Source of the DNA: Streptomyces halobius
Lineage (GTDB): Bacteria; Actinomycetota; Actinomycetes; Streptomycetales; Streptomycetaceae
DNA length: 64,000 bases
Reading direction: 5' to 3'
Assembly: GCF_023277745.1 (NCBI RefSeq)
Contig: NZ_CP086322.1
Span: 3,658,001-3,722,000 of the forward strand
How positions within the stretch are numbered: position 1 is the stretch's first letter; each line of letters opens with the position of its first letter. The notes beneath the pieces were generated by a model, which was not told the DNA's origin, ran no database searches, and was given only the letters and a program-made list of their open reading frames with translations. Both the position numbers and the translations under genes were made by a program. Of the stretch, positions 17,100 to 25,794 are shown piece after piece.

Positions 17100-18134
17100 A
17101 TGACTAGTCCATCCCAGACCGTGGCTACACAGTCCGACACCCCGGGACGTGGCCCCAAAGGTCTGAAGAAGGAGAAGGACAGCAAGGGCGGTGAGCTCGT
17201 CGGCCGTTCCCCGGGCCAGTTGATGTGGACGCGCTTCAAGCGCGACCGCACGGGTGTGTTCTGCGCGATCGTCGTGCTGGCGTTCTTCGCCATCGCGGCG
17301 CTGGCACCGGTCATCGCCAAGCTCTACGGCAAGAACCCTTACACGCTCTACGGCAACGAGAACTTCGGCCTGCTGGACGAGTTCGGCTTCCCGGTGGCGC
17401 CCAACGGCGGTATCTCCGGCGAGTTCTGGTTCGGCATCGAACCGCAGCTGGGCCGCGACCTGTTCACCCAGCTGCTGTACGGCATCCGCACCTCGCTGGG
17501 GATCTCCGTAGCGGTGACCATCCTGGTCGTCATCACCGGAACCATCCTGGGGATCACGGCGGGCTATGTGGGCGGCAGGACCGACTACTGGCTCGGCCGG
17601 GTCATCGACTTCCTGCTCGCCTTCCCCAGCCAGTTGACGTTCGTGGCGTTCATGCCGGTCGTCGTGGCGCTGTTCGTCCCGCCGGGTGACGAGACCCCCA
17701 CCTATGTCCGTGTCGTGGCACTGATCCTCGTCCAGTGGGCCCTCGGCTGGATGGGTCTGGCGCGTCTGTTGCGCGGGCAGGTGCTCTCGCTGCGCGAACG
17801 GGAATTCGTGGAGGCCGCGAAGATCACCGGCGCCTCACCCTGGCGGATCATCCGCAAGGAGCTGCTGCCCAACGTGGTGACGCCGATCCTCGTACAGAGC
17901 ACCTACATGCTCCCGCTGTTCGTCACGGCGGAGGCCGGTCTGTCCTTCCTGGGCGTCGGCATCATGGAGCCGACTCCGGACTGGGGACGACTGTTCCACA
18001 CGGCCGGCAACGTATACGAGAACGACCCGACCTTCTTGCTCTTCCCCGGCGCCGCGATGGTGATCTTCGTGCTGTGCTTCAACCTGCTGGGGGACTCGGT
18101 ACGAGACGCCTTCGATCCCAAGTCCGGGCGATAG
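17100..18134 (+). CDS. bldKA: Oligopeptide ABC importer permease BldKA (OppC type)
   Basis: 344 residues from ATG 17100 (GGGGGAA upstream). After a 45-residue cytoplasmic head rich in Lys/Gly come six membrane helices and the OppC/DppC fold; the EAA loop is EFVEAAKITGASPWRIIRKE and the family motif is GRDLFTQLLYGIRTSL. The order permease, lipoprotein, permease, ATPase, ATPase matches S. coelicolor bldKA-E as I recall it. BldK imports an extracellular oligopeptide signal needed for aerial growth and also admits toxic peptides. The assignment rests on gene order and similarity, so family level is certain and the bld name less so. Confidence 0.85.
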   Translation: MTSPSQTVATQSDTPGRGPKGLKKEKDSKGGELVGRSPGQLMWTRFKRDRTGVFCAIVVLAFFAIAALAPVIAKLYGKNPYTLYGNENFGLLDEFGFPVAPNGGISGEFWFGIEPQLGRDLFTQLLYGIRTSLGISVAVTILVVITGTILGITAGYVGGRTDYWLGRVIDFLLAFPSQLTFVAFMPVVVALFVPPGDETPTYVRVVALILVQWALGWMGLARLLRGQVLSLREREFVEAAKITGASPWRIIRKELLPNVVTPILVQSTYMLPLFVTAEAGLSFLGVGIMEPTPDWGRLFHTAGNVYENDPTFLLFPGAAMVIFVLCFNLLGDSVRDAFDPKSGR

Positions 18135-18236
18135 CCGTCCATTTGAGGGGGGATTGCTGTCACCCCCGCTCCGGAATCGGACCGGATGCGTCAGACAGCA
18201 CTTCTGGACACCACACGACAGGCAGGTGTTGATCTC

Positions 18237-20039
18237 ATGAACGCACTCTCCACGCGCAGAACCCGCGCGGTGATCATGGCCCTTGCGGCCGGGTCGCTCG
18301 CGCTCACCGGCTGCAGCGGCGGCAGCAGCGCAGGCAAGGACAAGGCGAAGACCGACGTGGACGCCGCGGCCCAGGCCAAGGCGATCCCGCTCGGCACGGC
18401 CGCCGACTCCACCGGCCCGGCCGCAGACGTGAAGGGCGCCCAGTCCGGCGGCACCATCCGCGTCTACCAGCGTGACAGCTTCAACCACCTGGACCCGGCG
18501 CAGATGTACGTCAGCGACATGAAGGCGCTGTCACAGCTGATCTTCCGCGGGCTGACCGCCTTCAAGCAGGACGACAAGGGCAACACGAAGGTGGTCGGCG
18601 ACCTGGCCACCGACGCCGGGCAGATGTCCGACGGCGGCAAGACCTGGAAGTACACGCTCAAGGACGGCATCAAGTTCGAGGACGGCAAGCCGATCACCTC
18701 GAAGGACATCCGCCACTCCATCGAGCGGATGTACGCGAAGTTCATCACCGATGGCCCCACGTACGTGCAGCAGTGGCTGTCGGGCAGCGGCACCAGCTAC
18801 CGCAAGGCGCTGCCGGACGGCCCGTACAAGGGCGACCACCTGCCCAAGAGCGTCCTGGACACGCCGGACGAGAAGACCATCATCTTCCACTTCAAACAGC
18901 CGCAGTCGCAACTGCCCTACGCGCTGACGATGCCGGGCTACAGCGTGGTCCCCGACAGCGCCAAGGACACCAAGGCGAGCTACGACGTCAAGCCGGTCAC
19001 CTCGGGCCCGTACAAGATCGCGTCGTTCAAGTCCGGCAAGTCCATGAAGCTGGTGCGCAACACCAACTGGGACCCGAAGACGGACCCGATGCGGCACCAG
19101 TACCCGGACGGCTTCAACATCACCTTCAACCACCAGCCGTCGGACTCCACCAAGCGGCTGATGGCCGACCAGGGCGAGGCCAAGAACGCGGTCAGCTTCA
19201 CCAACCCGGTGGAGCCGACGCTGACCAAGCAGGTCCTGAACGACCCCAGCGCCAGCAAGCGTCTGGTTCAGGGCTACCAGCCCTACGTCTGGCAGCTGAA
19301 CTTCAACATGGACCGCATCAAGGACAAGCGGATCCGTGACGCGATCACCTACGCCATGCCGAACGGCCAGATCGTCCGCGTCAACGGCGGCAGCTACGGC
19401 GGTGAGATCGCCGGCGGTCTGCTCGCCCCGACCGTCTCGGGCTACAAGAAGGGCTACGACCCCTACGGCAAGCTGAAGCACCCCAACGGCCAGCCGGAGA
19501 AGGCCAAGAAGCTTCTCAAGGAAGCCGGCAAGACGGGAATGAAGCTGGTCTACGCCTACTCCAATGTGGAGCATCGCCAGAAGGAAGCCGTCGTCATCGA
19601 GGACGCGCTGACCAAGGCCGGCTTCAATGTGCAGAAGAAGGAGATCGACTCGGCCTCCTGGTACCAGCAGATGGGCAAGGTCGACAACGGCTTCGACATC
19701 TACATGACGGGCTGGGGCCAGGACTGGCCGGACGCCTCCACGGTGATTCCGCCCTCCTACGACGGCACCACCATCCAGAACGGCGCCTCGAACTACTCGC
19801 ACGTCAACGACAAGCACGTGAACGAGGAGATCGCCCGCATCAGCAAGATCGCGGACATCAAGAAGGCGACCGAGGAGTGGCAGAAGCTGCACCACTACAT
19901 CGTGGAGAAGATCAACCCGGCTGCCCCGGTCTTCTACACCAAGATGCTCCAGCTGCACGGTTCGAACATCGGCGGCGCCCGCTACAACCTGGACGTCAGC
20001 TACCTCGACCCGAACAAGCTGTACCTGAAGAAGAAGTAA
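18237..20039 (+). CDS. bldKB: Oligopeptide-binding lipoprotein BldKB
   Basis: 600 residues, extracytoplasmic solute-binding protein family 5. The signal peptide (TRRTRAVIMALAAGSLALTGC) has lipobox Cys26, so the mature protein is lipid-anchored on the outer membrane face. Family features include the Gly/Thr-rich start of the binding domain (GGTIRVYQRDSFNHLDPAQM) and WKYTLKDGIKFEDGKPITSKD. Length matches BldKB (about 600). ATG 18237 is preceded by AGGTG with 8 bases spacing; the in-frame ATG at 18186 would disturb the signal peptide. A GC hairpin after the stop suggests the transcript is trimmed or stabilised so that binding protein exceeds membrane parts. Confidence 0.87.
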   Translation: MNALSTRRTRAVIMALAAGSLALTGCSGGSSAGKDKAKTDVDAAAQAKAIPLGTAADSTGPAADVKGAQSGGTIRVYQRDSFNHLDPAQMYVSDMKALSQLIFRGLTAFKQDDKGNTKVVGDLATDAGQMSDGGKTWKYTLKDGIKFEDGKPITSKDIRHSIERMYAKFITDGPTYVQQWLSGSGTSYRKALPDGPYKGDHLPKSVLDTPDEKTIIFHFKQPQSQLPYALTMPGYSVVPDSAKDTKASYDVKPVTSGPYKIASFKSGKSMKLVRNTNWDPKTDPMRHQYPDGFNITFNHQPSDSTKRLMADQGEAKNAVSFTNPVEPTLTKQVLNDPSASKRLVQGYQPYVWQLNFNMDRIKDKRIRDAITYAMPNGQIVRVNGGSYGGEIAGGLLAPTVSGYKKGYDPYGKLKHPNGQPEKAKKLLKEAGKTGMKLVYAYSNVEHRQKEAVVIEDALTKAGFNVQKKEIDSASWYQQMGKVDNGFDIYMTGWGQDWPDASTVIPPSYDGTTIQNGASNYSHVNDKHVNEEIARISKIADIKKATEEWQKLHHYIVEKINPAAPVFYTKMLQLHGSNIGGARYNLDVSYLDPNKLYLKKK

Positions 20040-20058
20040 GCGCCTGAAGAGGGCACAT

Positions 20059-20094
20059 CGCGGAGCGCGCGTACGGCGGAGCGCGCGCTCCGCG
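20059..20094 (+). terminator. Perfect 13-bp hairpin between bldKB and bldKC
   Basis: CGCGGAGCGCGCG (20059-20071) pairs exactly with 20082-20094 across a 10-base loop. It begins 20 bases after the bldKB stop. In importer operons such structures partially terminate transcription or protect the binding-protein mRNA; that role is inferred from position. Confidence 0.65.
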
Positions 20095-20155
20095 GGGCCC
20101 TCCCCGCCATCCCTCACACCCACAGCCGCCGCCGTCCTGAGAGCAGCGAACCGTC

Positions 20156-21127
20156 ATGCTTCCCTTCCTCATTCGCCGGACGTTCGGCGCGGTCGTCATC
20201 CTCGTCCTGCTGAGCGCCTTCACCTTCTTCGTGTTCTTCGCCGCGGGCGACCCGGCGACGATGTCCTGCGGCAAGAACTGCACAGCGGACAACATCGCCC
20301 TGATCCATCAGAACCTCGGCCTCGACAAGCCTCTGCCGCAGCAGTACTGGGACTTCCTCTCCGGCATCTTCGTCGGCCGTGACTACTCCGTCGGCCACTG
20401 CAACGCCCCCTGCTTCGGGTACTCGTTCGCCACCAAGCAGGACGTCTGGGCGACGATGATGGACCGGGTGCCCACCACGGCGTCGCTGGCCATCGGCGGT
20501 GTCGTCGTCTTCCTGACCATCGGTCTGGGCGCGGGGCTGCTGGCCGCCTGGAAGCGCGGCACGATCCTGGACAAGGCCGTCACCGGCGCGTCCATGGTTC
20601 TCAGTTCGGTGCAGATCTACATCCTCGGCCCGATCGCGCTCGGTCTGTTCGTCTACAGCGGCCTGATGGCCTCCCCCAAGTACGTGCCGATCACCGAGAA
20701 CCCCTTCGGCTGGTTCATGGGCCTGCTGCTGCCCTGGGTGGTCATGGCGACGATCTTCACCGCGCAGTACACCCGTATGTCGCGCTCGGCGATGATCGAG
20801 CAGCTCCAGGAGGAGCATGTGCGCACCGCCAAGGCCAAGGGCATGCCGGCGCGTTATGTCTTCCTGCGCTACGCCTGGCGCGGCTCGCTGATCCCGATCG
20901 TCACCATCCTCGGTATGGACCTCGGCTCGCTCTTCGGAGGAGCCATGATCACCGAGTTCACCTTCTCTCTGGCGGGCATCGGCCGGCTCGCGGTCAATTC
21001 CGTCGTCACACTCGATCTGCCCATGGTGCTGGGCGTGCTGATCTTCAGCGCGGCCCTGATCCTGGTGTTCAACATCATCGTGGACGCGGCCTACGCCTTC
21101 ATCGACCCGCGCGTGCGCCTGTCCTAG
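20156..21127 (+). CDS. bldKC: Oligopeptide ABC importer permease BldKC (OppB type)
   Basis: 323 residues with the OppB/DppB fold: N-terminal helix FLIRRTFGAVVILVLLSAFTF, an extracytoplasmic segment, then five more helices. The EAA loop is MIEQLQEEHVRTAKAKGMPA. The outside segment after helix 1 is longer than in many OppB proteins and has two C-x3-C pairs (Cys38/Cys42 and Cys82/Cys86), which could form disulfides. It follows the hairpin after bldKB and is 11 bases from the ATPase gene. Confidence 0.87.
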   Translation: MLPFLIRRTFGAVVILVLLSAFTFFVFFAAGDPATMSCGKNCTADNIALIHQNLGLDKPLPQQYWDFLSGIFVGRDYSVGHCNAPCFGYSFATKQDVWATMMDRVPTTASLAIGGVVVFLTIGLGAGLLAAWKRGTILDKAVTGASMVLSSVQIYILGPIALGLFVYSGLMASPKYVPITENPFGWFMGLLLPWVVMATIFTAQYTRMSRSAMIEQLQEEHVRTAKAKGMPARYVFLRYAWRGSLIPIVTILGMDLGSLFGGAMITEFTFSLAGIGRLAVNSVVTLDLPMVLGVLIFSAALILVFNIIVDAAYAFIDPRVRLS

Positions 21128-21138
21128 GAGAGCCTGAA

Positions 21139-22200
21139 GTGACCACACTCACCAAGACCGAGGGCACTCCGGTGCCGACCGGATCGGACCCCTTCCTGTC
21201 CGTACGCGACCTGTACGTGCGGTTCTCCACCGAGGACGGCGTCGTCAAGGCGGTCGACGGTCTCTCCTTCGACCTGGAACGCGGCCAAACGCTCGGCATC
21301 GTCGGCGAGTCCGGCTCCGGCAAGTCCGTCACCAACCTGGCCGTGCTGGGACTGCACAACCCCAAGTCGACCGAGCTCGCGGGCGAGATCACGCTGGACG
21401 GCCAGAAGCTGACCGGGGCCAGGGAGAAGACCCTGGAGAACCTCCGCGGCAACAAGATGGCGATGATCTTCCAGGACGCGCTGACCGCGCTGTCGCCGTA
21501 CTACACGGTCGGCCGGCAGATCGCCGAGCCGTACATGAAGCACACCGGCGCCAGTAAGCGCGAGGGACGCCAGCGGGCCATCGAGATGCTGACCAAGGTC
21601 GGCATCCCGCAGCCGACCCTGCGGGTGGACGACTACCCGCACCAGTTCTCCGGCGGTATGCGCCAGCGCGCGATGATCGCCATGGCGCTGGTCTGCAACC
21701 CCGAGCTGCTGATCGCCGACGAGCCGACCACCGCCCTGGACGTCACCGTCCAGGCGCAGATCCTGGACCTCCTCAAGGACCTCCAGCAGGAGTTCGGTTC
21801 GGCGATCATCCTGATCACGCACGATCTCGGCGTGGTCGCGAACACCGCCGACAACCTGCTGGTGATGTACGCGGGCCGAGCCGTGGAGCGCGGCTCCGTC
21901 AAGGAAATCCTCACCACGCCCCAACACCCGTACACCTGGGGCCTGCTCAGCTCGATGCCGCGGCTCTCCTCGGACGTCAGCGAGGCACTGCACCCGATCC
22001 CGGGCACTCCGCCAAGCCTGCTCAACCCGCCGTCCGGCTGCGCCTTCAACCCACGCTGCACCTTCACCGCCGAGGTCGACGGCAGCCGTTGCGGCGACGA
22101 GCGGCCGCTGCTCGCCGCCGGGCGGGCCGCGGCCTGTCATCTCAGCGCCGAGCAGAAGCACACCTTCTTCACCGAGCAGATCAAGCCCCGGCTGGGCTAG
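21139..22200 (+). CDS. bldKD: Oligopeptide ABC importer ATPase BldKD (OppD type)
   Basis: 353 residues from GTG 21139 with AGGAGAG 6 bases ahead, inside the bldKC stop region. Walker A is GESGSGKS, signature FSGGMRQR, Walker [14 protein letters not shown]-loop ITHDLGVVA. The C-terminal oligopeptide/dipeptide region has the Cys motif CAFNPRCTF ... CGDERPLL ... CHLS; in OppD-type ATPases such cysteines can bind an Fe-S cluster (family knowledge). Partner of the OppF-type ATPase downstream. Confidence 0.9.
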   Translation: MTTLTKTEGTPVPTGSDPFLSVRDLYVRFSTEDGVVKAVDGLSFDLERGQTLGIVGESGSGKSVTNLAVLGLHNPKSTELAGEITLDGQKLTGAREKTLENLRGNKMAMIFQDALTALSPYYTVGRQIAEPYMKHTGASKREGRQRAIEMLTKVGIPQPTLRVDDYPHQFSGGMRQRAMIAMALVCNPELLIADEPTTALDVTVQAQILDLLKDLQQEFGSAIILITHDLGVVANTADNLLVMYAGRAVERGSVKEILTTPQHPYTWGLLSSMPRLSSDVSEALHPIPGTPPSLLNPPSGCAFNPRCTFTAEVDGSRCGDERPLLAAGRAAACHLSAEQKHTFFTEQIKPRLG

Positions 22201-22212
22201 GGAGCCATCACC

Positions 22213-23373
22213 ATGACAGACAACGTCACTCTCCCCACGCCTCGCGCTGCCGCGCCCGCACCGGGCGAACCGCTGCTCGTCGCCGAGGGGGTGACCAAGC
22301 ACTTCCCGATCTACGGCGGCTTCCCGTTCAAGCGGAGAGTCGGCGCGGTCCAGGCGGTGGACGGTATCGACCTGACCGTGCACGCCGGTGAGAGCTTCGG
22401 TCTGGTCGGCGAGTCGGGCTGCGGCAAGTCGACGACCGGACGGCTGCTCACCCGCCTCATGGAGCCGACCTCCGGCAGGATCACCTACGCGGGCCAGGAC
22501 ATCACCCGCGCCAAGCGCAAGGAACTCGCGCCGATCCGGTCCGAGATCCAGATGATCTTCCAGGACCCGTATGCCTCGCTCAACCCGCGGCAGACAGTCG
22601 GCACGATCATCGGCGGCCCGATGGAGATCAACGGGATCAACCCGCCCGGGGGCCGCGAGACGCGGGTCCGTGAGCTCCTGGAGACCGTCGGCCTCAACCC
22701 GGAGCACTACAACCGCTTCCCGCACGAGTTCTCCGGCGGCCAGCGCCAGCGCATCGGAGTGGCCCGCGCGCTCGCCCTGGAACCGAAGCTGATCGTCGCG
22801 GACGAGCCGGTCTCGGCGCTGGACGTCTCCATCCAGGCGCAGGTCGTCAATCTGCTCCAGAAGCTGCAGCGCGAACTGGGCATCGCGTTCCTGTTCATCG
22901 CGCACGACCTGGCGGTGGTGCGGCACTTCAGCCAGCGTGTCGCGGTGATGTATCTCGGCAAGATCGTCGAGATGGGCGAGCGCGACGAGATCTACGGCCG
23001 GCCGCGCCACCCGTACACCCACGCCCTGCTGTCGGCCGTGCCGGAGGCCCGGCTGACGGACTCCGACGAGGAGGAGCGCGAACGGATCCGGCTCGCCGGT
23101 GACGTGCCCTCCCCCGTCAACCCGCCGTCCGGTTGCCGGTTCCGTACCCGCTGCTGGAAGGCACAGGACAAGTGCGCGTCGGAGGAGCCGCCGCTGGTCC
23201 AGCTCGCCGGGAACCGGGCGGGGCACCTGACCGCCTGCCACTTCCCCGAGGAGCCGACGATCGCGGCCCGTGGCGAGGACATCGTCCTCGACCCGGCGCT
23301 GACGGCGATCGAGGAGTCGGCCGACGGGGAGTCGGTGGCCGAGGAAGGCGGGAAGAAGGGCAAGTCCCTCTGA
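22213..23373 (+). CDS. bldKE: Oligopeptide ABC importer ATPase BldKE (OppF type)
   Basis: 386 residues, last gene of the operon. Walker [10 protein letters not shown], signature FSGGQRQR, Walker [14 protein letters not shown]-loop IAHDLAVVR. The OppF-specific insert [17 protein letters not shown] and the late region [24 protein letters not shown] with four cysteines are present. The last 45 residues are an acidic/Lys tail ([19 protein letters not shown]) beyond the family core. It converges on the second peptide importer, with a bidirectional hairpin between them. Confidence 0.9.
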   Translation: MTDNVTLPTPRAAAPAPGEPLLVAEGVTKHFPIYGGFPFKRRVGAVQAVDGIDLTVHAGESFGLVGESGCGKSTTGRLLTRLMEPTSGRITYAGQDITRAKRKELAPIRSEIQMIFQDPYASLNPRQTVGTIIGGPMEINGINPPGGRETRVRELLETVGLNPEHYNRFPHEFSGGQRQRIGVARALALEPKLIVADEPVSALDVSIQAQVVNLLQKLQRELGIAFLFIAHDLAVVRHFSQRVAVMYLGKIVEMGERDEIYGRPRHPYTHALLSAVPEARLTDSDEEERERIRLAGDVPSPVNPPSGCRFRTRCWKAQDKCASEEPPLVQLAGNRAGHLTACHFPEEPTIAARGEDIVLDPALTAIEESADGESVAEEGGKKGKSL

Positions 23374-23434
23374 TCCGGCGTACGTTGGGCGTCGCGGCCC
23401 GCTTCCTGCAGGGGAGGCGGGCTTCGACGTGCGA

Positions 23435-23496
23435 CGGGAATATCATCTCGGCCCACCGCGTTGTGGCCTGCAAGGGGCCCGTCCGACCCTTAGGGG
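23435..23496 (-). repeat. Dispersed repeat, copy A (62 bp)
   Basis: Read on the minus strand, this segment matches the plus strand at 42910-42972: CCCCTAAGGG, then GGGCCCCTTGCAGGCCACAA identical over 20 bases, then a less conserved part ending TATTCCCG. It overlaps the terminator hairpin between the two peptide-importer operons. Confidence 0.65.
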
Positions 23497-23522
23497 TCCC
23501 CCCTTCAGGGGCGGACGGGCCC
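23475..23522. terminator. Bidirectional terminator between convergent importer operons
   Basis: Eleven-base perfect arms (GGGCCCGTCCG at 23475-23485, complement at 23512-23522) enclose ACCCTTAGGGGT and CCCTTCAGGG, which can form inner hairpins. It sits midway between the stops at 23373 (+) and 23536 (-). Confidence 0.7.
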
Positions 23523-23535
23523 GCTCCCCCACCCC

Positions 23536-24627
23536 CTACCCATCCGTCACCCCCGCCCGCTCCTCCGCGAAATGGCAGGCCGAGGCGTGTTCCGCCGGGC
23601 TGCCGGTGCCCCGGAACCACTCGGGCACATCGATCGGCGGCACCTTCCGGGCGCACACCTCCTGCGCCTTCCAGCAGCGCGTACGGAAGCGGCAGCCGGA
23701 CGGCGGATCGGCGGGCGACGGCAGATCGCCCGCGAGCAGGATGCGGCCGCGCCGTTCCCGCGCCTCCGGATCGGGCACCGGCACCGCGGACAGCAGCGCC
23801 TGGGTGTAGGGGTGCGTGGCGTGCTCGTAGATCTGCTCGTCGGTGCCGATCTCGGCGAGCCGCCCGAGGTACATCACCGCGATCCGGTCGGAGATATGGC
23901 GGACGACAGAGAGGTCGTGCGCGATGAAGACGTATGACAGGTCGAATTCGTCCTGCAGCCGCTCCAGCAGATTGACGACCTGCGCCTGGACGGAGACATC
24001 GAGCGCCGACACCGGCTCGTCGGCGACGATGACCTCCGGACGCAGCGCGAGGCCGCGGGCGATACCGATGCGCTGGCGCTGGCCGCCGGAGAACTGGTGC
24101 GGGTAGCGGTTGATGTACTCGGGGTTGAGCCCTACGACATCCAGGAGGTCCTGCACCTTCTTCCGGCGGTCTCCCTTAGGGGCCACCTCGGGGTGGATCT
24201 GATACGGCTCGCCGATGATGTCGCCGACCGTCATCCGGGGATTCAGGGACGTGTACGGGTCCTGGAAGACCATCTGGATGTTGCGGCGTACCGCCTTCAG
24301 CGCACGGCCGGAGAGTCGGGTGATGTCCTCGCCCTGGTAACGGATCTGGCCGGACGTCGGGCGCTCCAGGCCGACCAGCATCTTCGCCACCGTCGACTTC
24401 CCGCAGCCCGATTCGCCGACGATGCCGAGCGTCTCGCCCTTGTGGAGGTCGAAGGAGACCCCGTCCACGGCCTTGACCGCGCCGATCTGCTTGCGGAACA
24501 CGATGCCCCGGGTGAGCGGGTAGTGCTTGACGAGGTCGCGGATCTGCAGGACCGGCTCTCCGGTGACCGCCCGGGCCGGGCCGTCGTCACCGGCCGGTGC
24601 CACGGCCGCGTCACTGTCCCGCTGCAT
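23536..24627 (-). CDS. Peptide ABC importer ATPase, DppF/OppF type (second system)
   Basis: 363 residues. Walker [10 protein letters not shown], signature FSGGQRQR, Walker [14 protein letters not shown]-loop IAHDLSVVRHISDR, and the C-terminal Cys region [20 protein letters not shown]. It is close to BldKE in sequence and probably related by duplication. The start ATG at 24627 lies inside the last 17 bases of the DppD-type gene, so translation is coupled. Last gene of a five-gene minus-strand operon (binding protein, two permeases, two ATPases). Confidence 0.9.
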   Translation of the reverse strand: MQRDSDAAVAPAGDDGPARAVTGEPVLQIRDLVKHYPLTRGIVFRKQIGAVKAVDGVSFDLHKGETLGIVGESGCGKSTVAKMLVGLERPTSGQIRYQGEDITRLSGRALKAVRRNIQMVFQDPYTSLNPRMTVGDIIGEPYQIHPEVAPKGDRRKKVQDLLDVVGLNPEYINRYPHQFSGGQRQRIGIARGLALRPEVIVADEPVSALDVSVQAQVVNLLERLQDEFDLSYVFIAHDLSVVRHISDRIAVMYLGRLAEIGTDEQIYEHATHPYTQALLSAVPVPDPEARERRGRILLAGDLPSPADPPSGCRFRTRCWKAQEVCARKVPPIDVPEWFRGTGSPAEHASACHFAEERAGVTDG

Positions 24628-25783
24628 CGAGCGTCTCCTTCCAGAAGTGGCAGGCGCTGGCCCGGCCCGGTCCCGCCTCGTAGAGCGGGGGCAGGTCGGT
24701 ACGGCAGATGTCCCGGGCCCGCGGGCAGCGCGGGTTGAAGGGGCAGCCCGGCGGGATGGCGGTCAGGTTGGGCGGCAGGCCCTTGATCGCGTACAGCTCC
24801 TGGCCCTTGAGGTCGACCCGGGGGATGGAGTCCAGCAGACCGCGGGTGTACGGGTGCGCGGGCGCCTTGTAGAGCTGGTGGACGGGGGCGGTCTCGACGA
24901 TCCGGCCCGCGTACATCACGGCGATGGTGTCGGCGACATCGGCGACCACGCCCAGGTCGTGGGTGATCAGGATCAGTCCCATGGTGAACTCGCGCTGGAG
25001 CTCCGCGAGCAGGTCCATCACCTGGGCCTGGACGGTGACGTCGAGGGCCGTGGTCGGCTCGTCCGCGATGATCAGGTCCGGCTCCAGGGCCAGCGCCATC
25101 GCGATCATGATGCGCTGGCGCATCCCGCCGGAGAACTGGTGCGGGTAGTCGCCGACCCGCGCTTCGGCGGCCGGGATGCCGACCCGCTCCATCAGCTCGA
25201 CGGCCTTGCCACGGGCCGCCTTGCGGGACATGCCCTCGTGGACGATATACATCTCGCCGAGCTGGGCGCCGACGCTGAGCACCGGGTTCAGCGCGGACAG
25301 CGCGTCCTGGAAGATCATCGCCATCTTGGCGCCGCGGACCTTACGGCGTTCCTCTTTGCCCAGCTTGAGCAGATCACGGCCGTGGAAGAAGATCTCGCCA
25401 CCGGTGATGAAGCCCGGCGGCGAGTCGAGGATGCCCATGACGGCCTGGGCGGTGACGGACTTGCCGGAGCCGGACTCGCCGAGCACCGCGAGCGTCTGGC
25501 CGGCCGCCACGGTGAAGTTGACGCCGTTGACGGCCTTGGCGATGCCGTCCCGGGTGTGGAATTCCACGCGTAGGTCGCGTACGTCGAGGAGGGGTGACCT
25601 GTCCGTGGGGGGCGGTGGCTGCGGTCGCTGCGGTGGCTTACTCGCGGTGGGCGCGGGTGGCTCGCCGTCCGCCGTCCGCAGGTCGTCCTTGTCCGTCACA
25701 CCCGGGTCGTTGTCCGTCATCTCCCCGTCATCGCCCGTCTTCTCCCCGGCGTTGCCCGTCATCTCCCGGTCGTTCTCCGTCAT
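24611..25783 (-). CDS. Peptide ABC importer ATPase, DppD/OppD type, with acidic repeat head
   Basis: 390 residues from ATG 25783, with GAGGAG overlapping the preceding stop. The first 70 residues are not part of the fold: short acidic repeats of the type EMTxND / EKTGDD, then Pro-rich sequence. The ATPase follows: Walker A GESGSGKS, signature FSGGMRQR, Walker [14 protein letters not shown]-loop [14 protein letters not shown]-terminal cysteines lie in CPFNPRCPRARDICRTDLPP. The upstream part of the longer open frame (to 26626) is only the shadow of the permease gene. Confidence 0.88.
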   Translation of the reverse strand: MTENDREMTGNAGEKTGDDGEMTDNDPGVTDKDDLRTADGEPPAPTASKPPQRPQPPPPTDRSPLLDVRDLRVEFHTRDGIAKAVNGVNFTVAAGQTLAVLGESGSGKSVTAQAVMGILDSPPGFITGGEIFFHGRDLLKLGKEERRKVRGAKMAMIFQDALSALNPVLSVGAQLGEMYIVHEGMSRKAARGKAVELMERVGIPAAEARVGDYPHQFSGGMRQRIMIAMALALEPDLIIADEPTTALDVTVQAQVMDLLAELQREFTMGLILITHDLGVVADVADTIAVMYAGRIVETAPVHQLYKAPAHPYTRGLLDSIPRVDLKGQELYAIKGLPPNLTAIPPGCPFNPRCPRARDICRTDLPPLYEAGPGRASACHFWKETLDAAGQ

Positions 25784-25794
25784 CTCCCCGCTCC

